NCBI GenBank assembly: GCA_025356735.1
Contig: JANXRT010000178.1
Coordinates: 1-5,797, forward strand
Reading direction: 5' to 3'
From: Acetobacteraceae bacterium
GTDB taxonomy: Bacteria > Pseudomonadota > Alphaproteobacteria > Acetobacterales > Acetobacteraceae
DNA length: 5,797 bases
A program made the translations under genes and the position numbers. The notes below the pieces were generated by a model. The model saw nothing but the letters and a program-made list of their open reading frames with translations. It ran no database searches and was not told the DNA's origin. This document shows positions 1 to 5,676 of this stretch, one piece after another. Position 1 is the first letter of the stretch. Every line of letters begins with the position of its first letter.

Positions 1-655
1 CCTGGCGGTTGCGGGCGATGTCGAAGATCTCGCCGCCCTGCTTCAGGCTGTTGCGGATGGTGCGGCGGAGGTCGGTCCAGGGGCCGACCGCATCCGGGCG
101 CATTCGGCGGGTGCGGCGAAGGTCGAGCGGCAGCCGCAGCCGGCGGATCTCCTGTTTCGCGGCGTTGATGTCGGAGGCGGTCATCGCCTCGAAATCCATG
201 CTGGCGAGGCGCTCGCGGTCGCTTACCGTCATTACCGCGTCGATCTGCGGCGACTCGTCGGGGGGTCGGTTGCGGGGCTCCTTCTTCGGCGCCATCGCCT
301 CCGCCACGCGGCGCGCGGCCGGCGCCGCACGGTCCGGCGGCTGGGCCTTCTGCGCGTCGATCAGCGCCATCGCCGCCGCCTGCTCGGCCGCCGCCGGATC
401 GCGCCAGAACAGGGCAAAGGCCTGATCGAAGACTTCTTCGTGCTCGCGCCGGTGCACCATGGTGCTGCGCAGGGCGGTACGGGCTTCGACCTTCACACCG
501 ATGTCCACCAAGGAAAGCGCGTCCTGCGCGGCAAGCATGTCGGCCGGCCCGACCGGCAGCCCGGCGCGGCGCAGCAGCCGGGAGAAGTGCAGCACGTTGT
601 TCGCCAGCACGCCTTTAGGCGTGGCTTCGTCACTCAGCACGCCCTCAGGCGGCAC
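1..655 (-). CDS. CoxE-like VWA domain protein, N-terminal 218 codons (3' end beyond the window)
   Basis: The minus-strand frame stays open from 655 to the left edge, so only the N-terminal region is present. What is visible: LRRAGLPVGP at residues 28-37, an Ala/Pro/Lys-rich linker at about 104-137, and a basic segment with LRLPLDLRRTRRMRP at 173-187 and DLRRTIRNSLKQGGE at 195-209. This is the usual lead-in to the VWA domain of CoxE-like proteins (PF05762 type). The metal-binding DxSxS motif should lie just past the edge and cannot be checked. In CO dehydrogenase loci the family works with the MoxR-type ATPase in metal-cofactor maturation in the cytoplasm; its role here is inferred from the neighbours. 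The GTG at 655 is preferred because GAGG lies 6 nt upstream; it overlaps the ATPase stop by 11 nt. The alternative GTG at 640 has GAGGG only 1 nt upstream, which is poor spacing. Confidence 0.85.
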   Translation of the reverse strand, partial: MPPEGVLSDEATPKGVLANNVLHFSRLLRRAGLPVGPADMLAAQDALSLVDIGVKVEARTALRSTMVHRREHEEVFDQAFALFWRDPAAAEQAAAMALIDAQKAQPPDRAAPAARRVAEAMAPKKEPRNRPPDESPQIDAVMTVSDRERLASMDFEAMTASDINAAKQEIRRLRLPLDLRRTRRMRPDAVGPWTDLRRTIRNSLKQGGEIFDIARNRQ

Positions 656-1544
656 TGGAAGCCTCGCCGATCAGTCTTGCGGCTTCGGCACCGCGGACCT
701 TGGCGATGTCGTCTTGGTATTTCAGCAGGACGCCCAGCGTATCATCGACGGCCCCCGGCGCCAATTCGGTGCTGTCGAGGTATTTCAGCGCGTTGGCCCA
801 ATCGATCGTTTCGGCCACGCCCGGCAGCTTGAACAGGTCGGCGCCGCGCAGCCCCTGCACGAAGGCCACGACCTGGGCGCTGAGCTTCTCCGCCACATCC
901 GGCGCCTTGGCCGCCAGTATCTGCCGCTCGCGCGCTGCATCGGGGTAGTCCACCCAATGATACAGGCAGCGCCGGCGGATCGCGTCATGGACCTCGCGCG
1001 TGCGGTTGGAGGTCAGCACCACGACCGGCGGCACCGCAGCCCGCACGGTGCCGAACTCCGGCACGGTGATCTGGAAGTCGGCCAGCAACTCCAACAGGAA
1101 CGCCTCGAACGGCTCGTCGGCGCGGTCCAGCTCGTCGATCAGCAGCACCGCCGGCGGCAGGTCGGGATCGATCGCCGACAGCAGCGGACGCGCCTGGAGG
1201 AACTCGCGGGTGTAGATGTCGCTGGAAAGCTGGCCGCGATCGGAAACGCCGGCGGCTTCGGCCAGGCGGATCGCCATCAGCTGGCGCGCATGATCCCATT
1301 CATAGGCGGCGGCCGACAGGTCCATGCCGTCGTAGCATTGCAGCCGCACCAGGCGGCGGCCGAGGCCGGATGCCAGTACTTTCGCGATTTCGGTCTTCCC
1401 GGTGCCGGGCTCGCCCTCCAGGAACAGCGGCCGGCGCATCGCCAGCGACAGATGCACGGTGGTCGCCAGCTCGCGGTCGGCGATGTAGCCGCCGGCGGCC
1501 AGCAGTGCCGCGGTTTCCGATACGGTCTGCGGCAGGGCAGCCAT
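645..1544 (-). CDS. MoxR family AAA+ ATPase, CoxD-like
   Basis: A complete 299-aa protein, normal for a compact single-domain MoxR ATPase. The P-loop GEPGTGKT is at residues 44-51, Walker B LLIDELD at 134-140, and a sensor-1 type VVLTSNRTRE at 175-184 with Asn180. Arginines at 190-192 could supply the arginine finger, and GVAETIDWA at 242-250 is the usual MoxR C-terminal lid motif. MoxR proteins are cytoplasmic chaperone-like ATPases that work with a VWA partner, which is encoded directly downstream. In Oligotropha, CoxD is needed to complete the Cu-S-Mo site of CO dehydrogenase. The start ATG at 1544 shares its A with the stop of the CoxG-like gene (TGATG). No good Shine-Dalgarno sequence is seen, so coupled reinitiation is likely. 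MoxR membership is secure; the CoxD-like role rests on context. Confidence 0.93.
   Translation of the reverse strand: MAALPQTVSETAALLAAGGYIADRELATTVHLSLAMRRPLFLEGEPGTGKTEIAKVLASGLGRRLVRLQCYDGMDLSAAAYEWDHARQLMAIRLAEAAGVSDRGQLSSDIYTREFLQARPLLSAIDPDLPPAVLLIDELDRADEPFEAFLLELLADFQITVPEFGTVRAAVPPVVVLTSNRTREVHDAIRRRCLYHWVDYPDAARERQILAAKAPDVAEKLSAQVVAFVQGLRGADLFKLPGVAETIDWANALKYLDSTELAPGAVDDTLGVLLKYQDDIAKVRGAEAARLIGEASSAA
662..668 (-). promoter_or_regulatory. Ribosome binding site favouring the GTG start at 655
   Basis: Read on the minus strand the bases are GGCGAGG. The GAGG core ends 6 nt before the GTG at 655-653 and lies inside the last codons of the upstream ATPase gene. It supports a start that overlaps the ATPase gene rather than the downstream GTG at 640. 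Confidence 0.5.
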
Positions 1545-2167
1545 CAGTAATAGCGTCGCGCGAGGCGATAGGCGACGACAACGCCTAGTGCGATGCCACC
1601 CCAGCCGAGCAGCGAGATGCCGAAGACCTCACGCGGGATGAGCGCGCTTATCGGCAGCGAACCCGTCGGTTTCAGATCGGCGGCGCTGCGGTGGCTGATG
1701 CTGCCCGCCTCATCCGCATCAACCGGTGCCGGGGTCAGCCTGGCGGTGAACCGGTCGAAGAACTGGTCCGACATCTGTTTTGCGGTAGCGTCGATCAGCC
1801 GCGCACCGAGTTGCGCGATCTTGCCGCCGACCTGCGCCTTGACATCGTACTTCAGCAAGGTGCCGTCGCCGTCATCAAGCAAGGCCACCTTGGCGCCGCC
1901 CTTGGCGAAGCCGGCGACGCCGCCGGCACCCTCGCCGGTGATGGTGTAGCCGTTCGGCGGATCGATGTCGGACAGCGTGACCTTGCCGCCGAACTTGGCG
2001 GAAATGGGCCCGATCTTCAGCGATGCCGTCGCCTTCAGCTGGTTCTCACCGGTGCGTTCCATGGTGTCGCAACCGGGAATGCAGGCGCGCAGAACCTCGG
2101 GATCGTTGAGCGCTTCCCATACCTGTTGGCGCGGCGCGGGGATTAGGCGCTCGCCTGTCATGTCCAT
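1544..2167 (-). CDS. CoxG-like SRPBCC protein with C-terminal membrane anchor
   Basis: A 207-aa protein of the CoxG (carbon monoxide dehydrogenase subunit G) family. The N-terminus MDMTGERLIPAPRQQVWEAL followed by NDPEVLRACIPGC (residues 21-33) is the family signature. The START/SRPBCC fold spans about residues 1-145, with a Gly-rich GEGAGGVAGFAKGGA at 78-92. A linker at about 146-180 leads to one hydrophobic helix at 183-202, then RRYY at the end. CoxG proteins bind a lipid or quinone in the fold and recruit CO dehydrogenase to the membrane, so the tail probably faces the inner membrane. The start at 2167 is chosen because it gives the canonical N-terminus. An upstream in-frame ATG at 2209 would add 14 residues without homology. 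GGAG lies about 10 nt upstream of the chosen start. It is probably the first gene of the cassette. Its client enzyme is not visible. Confidence 0.9.
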   Translation of the reverse strand: MDMTGERLIPAPRQQVWEALNDPEVLRACIPGCDTMERTGENQLKATASLKIGPISAKFGGKVTLSDIDPPNGYTITGEGAGGVAGFAKGGAKVALLDDGDGTLLKYDVKAQVGGKIAQLGARLIDATAKQMSDQFFDRFTARLTPAPVDADEAGSISHRSAADLKPTGSLPISALIPREVFGISLLGWGGIALGVVVAYRLARRYY

Positions 2168-2263
2168 TCGCTGAAAACTCCCATGGCGCGCGCTCAAGGT
2201 TACTGGCACGGTCCGACCGGCGCAACCAAGCCGGCAATCGAACTCGCGGGATACAGGTTCCAG
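2168..2263. promoter_or_regulatory. Divergent intergenic region between the CoxG-like and transporter genes
   Basis: These 96 bases separate two divergently transcribed genes and should hold the promoters of both operons. I could not identify convincing -35/-10 pairs or an operator-like palindrome on either strand. The call rests on gene arrangement alone. Confidence 0.45.
2255..2257 (+). promoter_or_regulatory. Short Shine-Dalgarno (AGG) deciding the transporter start
   Basis: AGG sits 6 nt upstream of the ATG at 2264. The ATG at 2270 would be 12 nt away, and the ATG at 2183 would add a hydrophilic stretch ahead of the signal-peptide-like sequence. The element is short, so it supports the start only moderately. 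Confidence 0.4.
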
Positions 2264-3658
2264 ATGCGGATGACACGGAGCCTTCCCGCAGCGGGGCTTT
2301 TGCTGCTGGTGCTTGCCGACGCCAGCCAGGCGGCGATGCCCGCGGACCCGACGCCGGCTTTAGCCTGGGGGCTGCCGTTCGCCGGCATGTTGCTGTCGAT
2401 TGCCGTCTTTCCGATCCTGGCACCCAGGGTCTGGCACCGCCGCATGGGCTGGATCTCCGGGTTCTGGATCATGGCCCTGCTGCTGCCGATCACCGTGGCT
2501 TCAGGCGCGACCGCCGCTGCCCGCGTCGTCTGGCATGCCGAGCTGCACGAGCATCTGCCCTTCGTGCTGCTGCTGCTGGCGCTGTTCACCACCGGCGGCG
2601 GCATCCTGGTGCGCGGCGGGCCGGCCGGAACGCCGCGCGGCAACGTCTTCATGCTGGCGCTGGGCACCGCTCTCGCCGGCGTCATGGGCACCACCGGCGC
2701 CTCGATGGTGCTGATCCATCCGTTGCTGCGCGCCAACGCGCATCGTGCCCGCAAGCGCCATCTGGTGATCTTCTTCATCATGCTGGTGGCCAATATCGGC
2801 GGCTCGACGACGCCGCTCGGCGATCCGCCGCTCTATATCGGCTTTCTCCAGGGCGTGCCGTTCCTGTGGCCGCTGCGCAATCTGCTCGGGCCGATGGTGC
2901 TGGCCTCGGCCATCCTGCTGGCGATCTTTTTCATCCTCGACCGCCACCTTGCCGCGCGCGAGCCACCACCGCCGAAGCCGGAAAGATTCCGGCTGCGGGG
3001 GAAATTCAACATCCTGCTGATCGGCGTGGTCATCCTGGCGGTACTGCTGCAAGGCCTGTGGGATCCCCCGGAAATCCTCCTGTTGGGCGAGACGATCGGC
3101 ATCGACAGCCTGAGCGCGATGGCAGTGTTCGTCGCCGTCACGCTAATCTCGATTGGGTTCACGCCGCGCGCGGTGCGCCAGGGCAACGACTTCACCTGGG
3201 CGCCGATCCAGGAGGTCGCGGTGCTGTTCGCCGCCATCTTCATCACCATCGGGCCGGTCATGGCGATGCTCGATGCCGGCCTGCATGGCCCGCTCGCCGC
3301 CGTTCTCGGCCTGACGATGCGCGCCGACAGGCAGTTCAGCCCGGTTGCAATATTCTGGCTCACCGGCCTGCTGGCGGCGTTCCTCGACAACGCGCCGACC
3401 TACCTGGTGTTCTTTCACCTCGCTGGCGGCGATCCGGTGGCGCTGACCGGCGTCCTCAACCCGGTGCTACGGGCAATCTCGGCTGGCGCGATCTTCTTTG
3501 GCGCGCTGACCTATATCGGCAACGCGCCCAACATGATGGTGCGCTCGATCGCCTCGCATCGCGGCGTCAGGATGCCCGGCTTCTTCACTTATCTCGCCCT
3601 CTCCGCCATCGTGCTACTGCCGGTGTTCGGCCTCATCAGCCTGGTATATATCCGCTGA
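2264..3658 (+). CDS. NhaD/CitMHS-type sodium:proton antiporter or organic-acid transporter
   Basis: A 464-aa polytopic inner-membrane protein, about a dozen hydrophobic segments by eye. Residues 1-24 (basic MRMTR, a Leu-rich core, then ASQAA) look like a cleavable signal peptide. Two halves carry related elements typical of the ion transporter (IT) superfamily: GTTGAS at 142-147 with NIGGSTTPLGDPPL at 177-190, and LDNAPTY at 374-380 with TYIGNAPNMMV at 416-426. These are probably the two re-entrant, substrate and Na+ binding hairpins. A basic loop with REPPPPKPERFRLRGK (232-247) separates the halves. Proteins like this are annotated as sodium:proton antiporter or putative citrate transporter (CitMHS_2 type). 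Sequence alone does not settle the substrate. The start at 2264 gives a signal-peptide N-terminus with AGG 6 nt upstream; an ATG at 2183 would add 27 hydrophilic residues. The methylisocitrate lyase gene follows after 23 nt, so an organic-acid substrate is worth considering. Confidence 0.87.
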   Translation: MRMTRSLPAAGLLLLVLADASQAAMPADPTPALAWGLPFAGMLLSIAVFPILAPRVWHRRMGWISGFWIMALLLPITVASGATAAARVVWHAELHEHLPFVLLLLALFTTGGGILVRGGPAGTPRGNVFMLALGTALAGVMGTTGASMVLIHPLLRANAHRARKRHLVIFFIMLVANIGGSTTPLGDPPLYIGFLQGVPFLWPLRNLLGPMVLASAILLAIFFILDRHLAAREPPPPKPERFRLRGKFNILLIGVVILAVLLQGLWDPPEILLLGETIGIDSLSAMAVFVAVTLISIGFTPRAVRQGNDFTWAPIQEVAVLFAAIFITIGPVMAMLDAGLHGPLAAVLGLTMRADRQFSPVAIFWLTGLLAAFLDNAPTYLVFFHLAGGDPVALTGVLNPVLRAISAGAIFFGALTYIGNAPNMMVRSIASHRGVRMPGFFTYLALSAIVLLPVFGLISLVYIR

Positions 3659-3681
3659 GCAGCGTCACGGAGCTTTCAACG

Positions 3682-4605
3682 ATGCCTTATCTGATCGCCG
3701 CCGACCTTCCCGAAGAACCCGCCGGCATGCGTTTTCGCGATCTGCTGGCGCGGCCCGGCATCTTGCAGCTGCCCGGTGCGCATAACGGGATGGCCGCCCT
3801 GCAGGCCCGCGCCGCCGGGTTCGAAGGCCTATACCTGTCGGGTGCGGCGATGACCGCCTCGATGGGCATACCCGACCTCGGCATGATCACCGTCGATGAA
3901 GTATGCTTCTTCATCCGCCAGATCGCCCGGGCCTCCGGCCTGCCGCTGCTGGCCGATGGCGACACCGGCTACGGCGAGGCGCTCAACGTCATGCACATGG
4001 TGCGCAGCTTCGAGGATGCCGGCGCAGGGGCCGTGCATATCGAGGACCAGCTGCTGCCGAAGAAATGCGGCCATCTCAACGACAAGCGGCTAGCCGACGC
4101 GCACGACATGGCGGCCAAGGTCGCCGCCGCCGCCCGCGCCCGGCGCCACCTGTACGTCATCGCCCGCACCGACGCCGCCGCCAGCGAGGGCATGGACGGC
4201 GCCGTCGCGCGGGCCAAGCTGTTCGTATCGGCGGGGGCCGACGCGATCTTCCCCGAGGCGCTGAATACCGCCGAGATGTTCAAGGAGTTCGCCCGGCGCA
4301 TGCCCGGCGTGCCGCTGCTCGCCAACATGACCGAGTTCGGCCGCACGCCGTTCTTCACCGCGTCCGAGTTCGAGGCGATGGGCTACAAGATGGTGATCTG
4401 GCCGGTATCGTCGATGCGCGTTGCCGCCTATGCCCAGGCGCGGCTTTATTCCGCCATTGCGCGCGACGGTGGCGCCCAGAACATGGTCGATCAGATGCAG
4501 AGCCGGGCCGAGCTTTATTCCACGATCGGCCTGCATGCCTATGAAGCGCTGGACGCCTCGATCGTGCAGACGGTCATTCCCGAGGGCATGCCGCAGCGGA
4601 GTTGA
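3682..4605 (+). CDS. prpB: 2-Methylisocitrate lyase, isocitrate lyase/PEP mutase superfamily
   Basis: A 307-aa protein, close to the usual ~300 aa of PrpB. It should cleave 2-methylisocitrate to pyruvate and succinate, the last step of the methylcitrate cycle for propionyl-CoA, in the cytoplasm with Mg2+. Visible active-site elements: YLSG at residues 51-54, ADGDTGYG at 91-98 (metal-binding Asp), HIEDQ at 119-123, the catalytic loop KKCGH at 127-131 with Cys129, ARTDA at 161-165 and NMTEFG at 215-220. KKCGH matches the K(R/K)CGH loop of methylisocitrate lyases. Related oxaloacetate or dimethylmalate lyases are less likely but not excluded. The ATG at 3682 has GGAG 9 nt upstream. The frame is open upstream to 2866, but that part is a shadow of the transporter gene. 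No prpC or prpD is in view, so the rest of the cycle must be encoded elsewhere. Probably cotranscribed with the transporter and DUF192 genes. Confidence 0.9.
   Translation: MPYLIAADLPEEPAGMRFRDLLARPGILQLPGAHNGMAALQARAAGFEGLYLSGAAMTASMGIPDLGMITVDEVCFFIRQIARASGLPLLADGDTGYGEALNVMHMVRSFEDAGAGAVHIEDQLLPKKCGHLNDKRLADAHDMAAKVAAAARARRHLYVIARTDAAASEGMDGAVARAKLFVSAGADAIFPEALNTAEMFKEFARRMPGVPLLANMTEFGRTPFFTASEFEAMGYKMVIWPVSSMRVAAYAQARLYSAIARDGGAQNMVDQMQSRAELYSTIGLHAYEALDASIVQTVIPEGMPQRS
4598..4601 (+). promoter_or_regulatory. Shine-Dalgarno GGAG of the DUF192 gene inside the prpB 3' end
   Basis: GGAG lies within the last two sense codons of prpB, 8 nt before the ATG at 4610. Ribosomes terminating on prpB cover this site, which favours translational coupling and supports the 4610 start. 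Confidence 0.6.
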
Positions 4606-4609
4606 TTCG

Positions 4610-5110
4610 ATGTTTCGCCGCAACCTTGTTCTTGCCGCCATCTCGGCGTGCGCTCTGGTGCTCGCCGGCGAAAGGTTGTGGGCCCAAGGCGCCATTGATC
4701 CGACCAGCCCGCAGCCGACGCTGCCGCGCGAGAAACTTGAAATCGTCACCCGCGACGGCATGGTCAAAAAATTCAACGTCGAGATGGCACTGTCGCCGGA
4801 GCAGCAGACGATCGGGCTGATGTTCCGCCCGACCGTGGCGCCCGACGCCGGGATGCTGTTCGACTGGCATTCGCCGCGCCAGTCGCAGATGTGGATGCGC
4901 AACACGATCGCCCCGCTCGACATGGTGTTCATCGGTGAGGACGGCACCGTCCGCGCCATCGCCGAGAACACCGTGCCGCAAAGCCTAGCGGTGATTGACA
5001 GCCGGGTTCCGGTCCGCGCGACGCTCGAACTCGCCGCCGGCGTCACGGCGGCGCAGGACATCCGCGTCGGCGACCACGTCCGCCAGCGCATCTTCGGCAA
5101 CGCATCCTAG
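4610..5110 (+). CDS. DUF192 family protein, exported
   Basis: A 166-aa protein. Residues 1-25 form a probable signal peptide: MFRRN, then a hydrophobic core (about 6-19), with likely cleavage after LWA at 25. The mature part matches the DUF192 family (PF02643): GLMFR at 69-73, GMLF at 81-84, the hallmark MWMRNTIAPLDMVFI at 94-108, and a C-terminal LELAAG...GD at 139-155. It should be periplasmic or envelope-attached. The family has a small beta-rich fold but no settled biochemical function, so none is assigned. The start is 4 nt after the prpB stop with a good ribosome binding site, so it is probably the third gene of the transporter-prpB operon. Longer in-frame starts (for example 4421) lie inside prpB and would destroy the signal peptide. 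No terminator is seen in the 42 nt before tRNA-Pro. Confidence 0.9.
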   Translation: MFRRNLVLAAISACALVLAGERLWAQGAIDPTSPQPTLPREKLEIVTRDGMVKKFNVEMALSPEQQTIGLMFRPTVAPDAGMLFDWHSPRQSQMWMRNTIAPLDMVFIGEDGTVRAIAENTVPQSLAVIDSRVPVRATLELAAGVTAAQDIRVGDHVRQRIFGNAS

Positions 5111-5114
5111 GGCC

Positions 5115-5142
5115 TTGCTTATCTGGCCGCCCGCCCATAGTT
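5115..5142 (+). promoter_or_regulatory. Possible sigma70-type promoter for tRNA-Pro
   Basis: TTGCTT at 5115-5120 resembles a -35 box. An AT-richer patch, CATAGTTT at 5136-5143, could contain a -10 box at a spacing of 15 to 17 nt. Transcription would begin a few bases before the tRNA at 5153. The -10 match is poor; readthrough from the DUF192 gene is an alternative source of the transcript. Confidence 0.28.
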
Positions 5143-5152
5143 TCCGCCCGTT

Positions 5153-5229
5153 CGGGGTGTAGCTCAGCCTGGTAGAGCATAGCGTTTGGGACGCTAGGGC
5201 CGGAGGTTCGAATCCTCTCGCCCCGACCA
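5153..5229 (+). tRNA. tRNA-Pro (anticodon UGG)
   Basis: A 77-nt cloverleaf. The acceptor stem CGGGGTG pairs with CGCCCCG (one G-U pair). The D stem is GCTC/GAGC and the anticodon stem TAGCG/CGCTA, with loop TTTGGGA giving anticodon TGG. The variable loop is 5 nt. The T stem GGAGG/CCTCT holds loop TTCGAAT, and discriminator A is followed by an encoded CCA. It reads Pro CCN codons, mainly CCA and CCG by wobble. It starts 42 nt after the DUF192 stop and ends 31 nt before the complex I subunit gene. Confidence 0.97.
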
Positions 5230-5248
5230 TCGTCAAATCAACACGCTC

Positions 5249-5252
5249 GGAG
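5249..5252 (+). promoter_or_regulatory. Shine-Dalgarno GGAG of the complex I subunit gene
   Basis: GGAG is 8 nt before the ATG at 5261, within the 31-nt spacer after tRNA-Pro. If the two are cotranscribed, tRNA 3' processing would leave a very short leader that still keeps this site. Confidence 0.6.
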
Positions 5253-5260
5253 CATCGACC

Positions 5261-5566
5261 ATGCCGGCCCGCATCTACCAGCAACCGAAAAGCACGATGC
5301 AGTCCGGCCACGCCCGTACCGAGGCCTGGGTGTTGGACTACGAGCAGAGCGAGCCGCGCCGTGCCGACCCGCTGATGGGCTGGCTTGGCAGCGCCGACAC
5401 CCAGTCGCAGGTTTCGCTGCGGTTCCACACGCGCGAGGAGGCGGTTGCCTACGCCGAGCGCAACGCCATTCCCTATCAGCTTGAGTTGCCGCATGAACGC
5501 CGGGTGCGCCCGAAGGCGTATGCCGACAACTTCCGCTTCGGCCGCAGCGACAACTGGACGCATTAG
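5261..5566 (+). CDS. NDUFS4-like accessory subunit of NADH:ubiquinone oxidoreductase (complex I)
   Basis: A complete 101-aa protein of the ETC complex I subunit conserved region family (PF04800), the bacterial counterpart of mitochondrial NDUFS4 (18-kDa/AQDQ subunit). Recognisable elements are ARIYQQPKSTMQSG at residues 3-16, a conserved Trp at 23, DPLMGW at 36-41, an aromatic/acidic helix region FHTREEAVAYAER at 55-67, and the C-terminal KAYADNFRFGR...NWTH at 85-101. Length is typical of alphaproteobacterial members, which lack the mitochondrial presequence. It should sit on the cytoplasmic peripheral arm of complex I near the NADH-oxidising module. Its nuo partners are not nearby, which is usual for this accessory gene. 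The start is supported by GGAG 8 nt upstream. The gene lies between two tRNAs, and the G of its TAG stop is also the first base of tRNA-Arg. Confidence 0.93.
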   Translation: MPARIYQQPKSTMQSGHARTEAWVLDYEQSEPRRADPLMGWLGSADTQSQVSLRFHTREEAVAYAERNAIPYQLELPHERRVRPKAYADNFRFGRSDNWTH

Positions 5567-5642
5567 CGCCCTTAGCTCAGTTGGATAGAGCAACAGCCTT
5601 CTAAGCTGTGGGTCGGTGGTTCGAATCCACCAGGGCGCGCCA
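5566..5642 (+). tRNA. tRNA-Arg (anticodon UCU)
   Basis: A 77-nt cloverleaf with a perfect acceptor stem GCGCCCT/AGGGCGC. The D stem is GCTC/GAGC and the anticodon stem ACAGC/GCTGT, with loop CTTCTAA giving anticodon TCT. The variable loop is GGGTC, the T stem GGTGG/CCACC holds loop TTCGAAT, and discriminator G is followed by an encoded CCA. It reads the rare Arg codons AGA and AGG. Its first base overlaps the stop codon of the preceding gene. No space is left for a separate promoter except inside that gene, so it probably matures from a shared transcript. Confidence 0.97.
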
Positions 5643-5649
5643 AAGAAGG

Positions 5650-5668
5650 CCAGGGGCTCTGCCACTGG
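5650..5668. repeat. Imperfect hairpin 1 (8-bp arms, one mismatch)
   Basis: CCAGGGGC (5650-5657) pairs with GCCACTGG (5661-5668) around a TCT loop, with one G-A mismatch at 5654/5664. A single A-to-C change at 5664 would make it perfect, so it looks like a decayed inverted repeat. It begins 8 nt after tRNA-Arg. Confidence 0.6.
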
Positions 5669-5676
5669 ACCCCGCT

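Noticed and set aside
9..425. 138-aa plus-strand frame at the left end
   Set aside because: Ser/Arg/Ala-rich shadow of the CoxE-like gene, which is continuous on the minus strand and shows family motifs.
459..1550. 363-aa plus-strand frame opposite the ATPase and VWA genes
   Set aside because: No family resemblance; Gln/Arg/His-rich composition typical of the antisense of a GC-rich gene. The minus-strand ATPase has all its catalytic motifs.
2204..2220. TGGCACG resembling the -24 element of a sigma54 promoter
   Set aside because: The required GC (TTGC) at the matching -12 position is absent; the downstream bases are GTCCGACC.
2183..2263. 27-residue N-terminal extension of the transporter
   Set aside because: The stretch is hydrophilic, would bury the signal-peptide-like segment, and starts only 16 bp from the divergent CoxG-like start.
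2866..4605. Long plus-strand frame of 579 aa ending at the prpB stop
   Set aside because: Only the part from 3682 is PrpB. The upstream Arg/Pro/Gly-rich part is the transporter gene read in another frame, and 3682 has its own Shine-Dalgarno sequence and the family's usual length.
4090..5100. 336-aa minus-strand frame
   Set aside because: Antisense shadow of prpB and the DUF192 gene, with no recognisable domain.
5111..5128. GGCC inverted repeat after the DUF192 gene as a terminator
   Set aside because: Arms are only 4 bp with a 10-nt loop and no T-tract follows.
4985..5665. 226-aa minus-strand reading frame containing WWIRTTDPQLRRLLLYPTEL and GARGFEPPALASQTLCSTRL
   Set aside because: These two segments are the antisense translations of tRNA-Arg and tRNA-Pro, a well-known source of false protein entries. 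The frame also lies opposite two well-supported genes.
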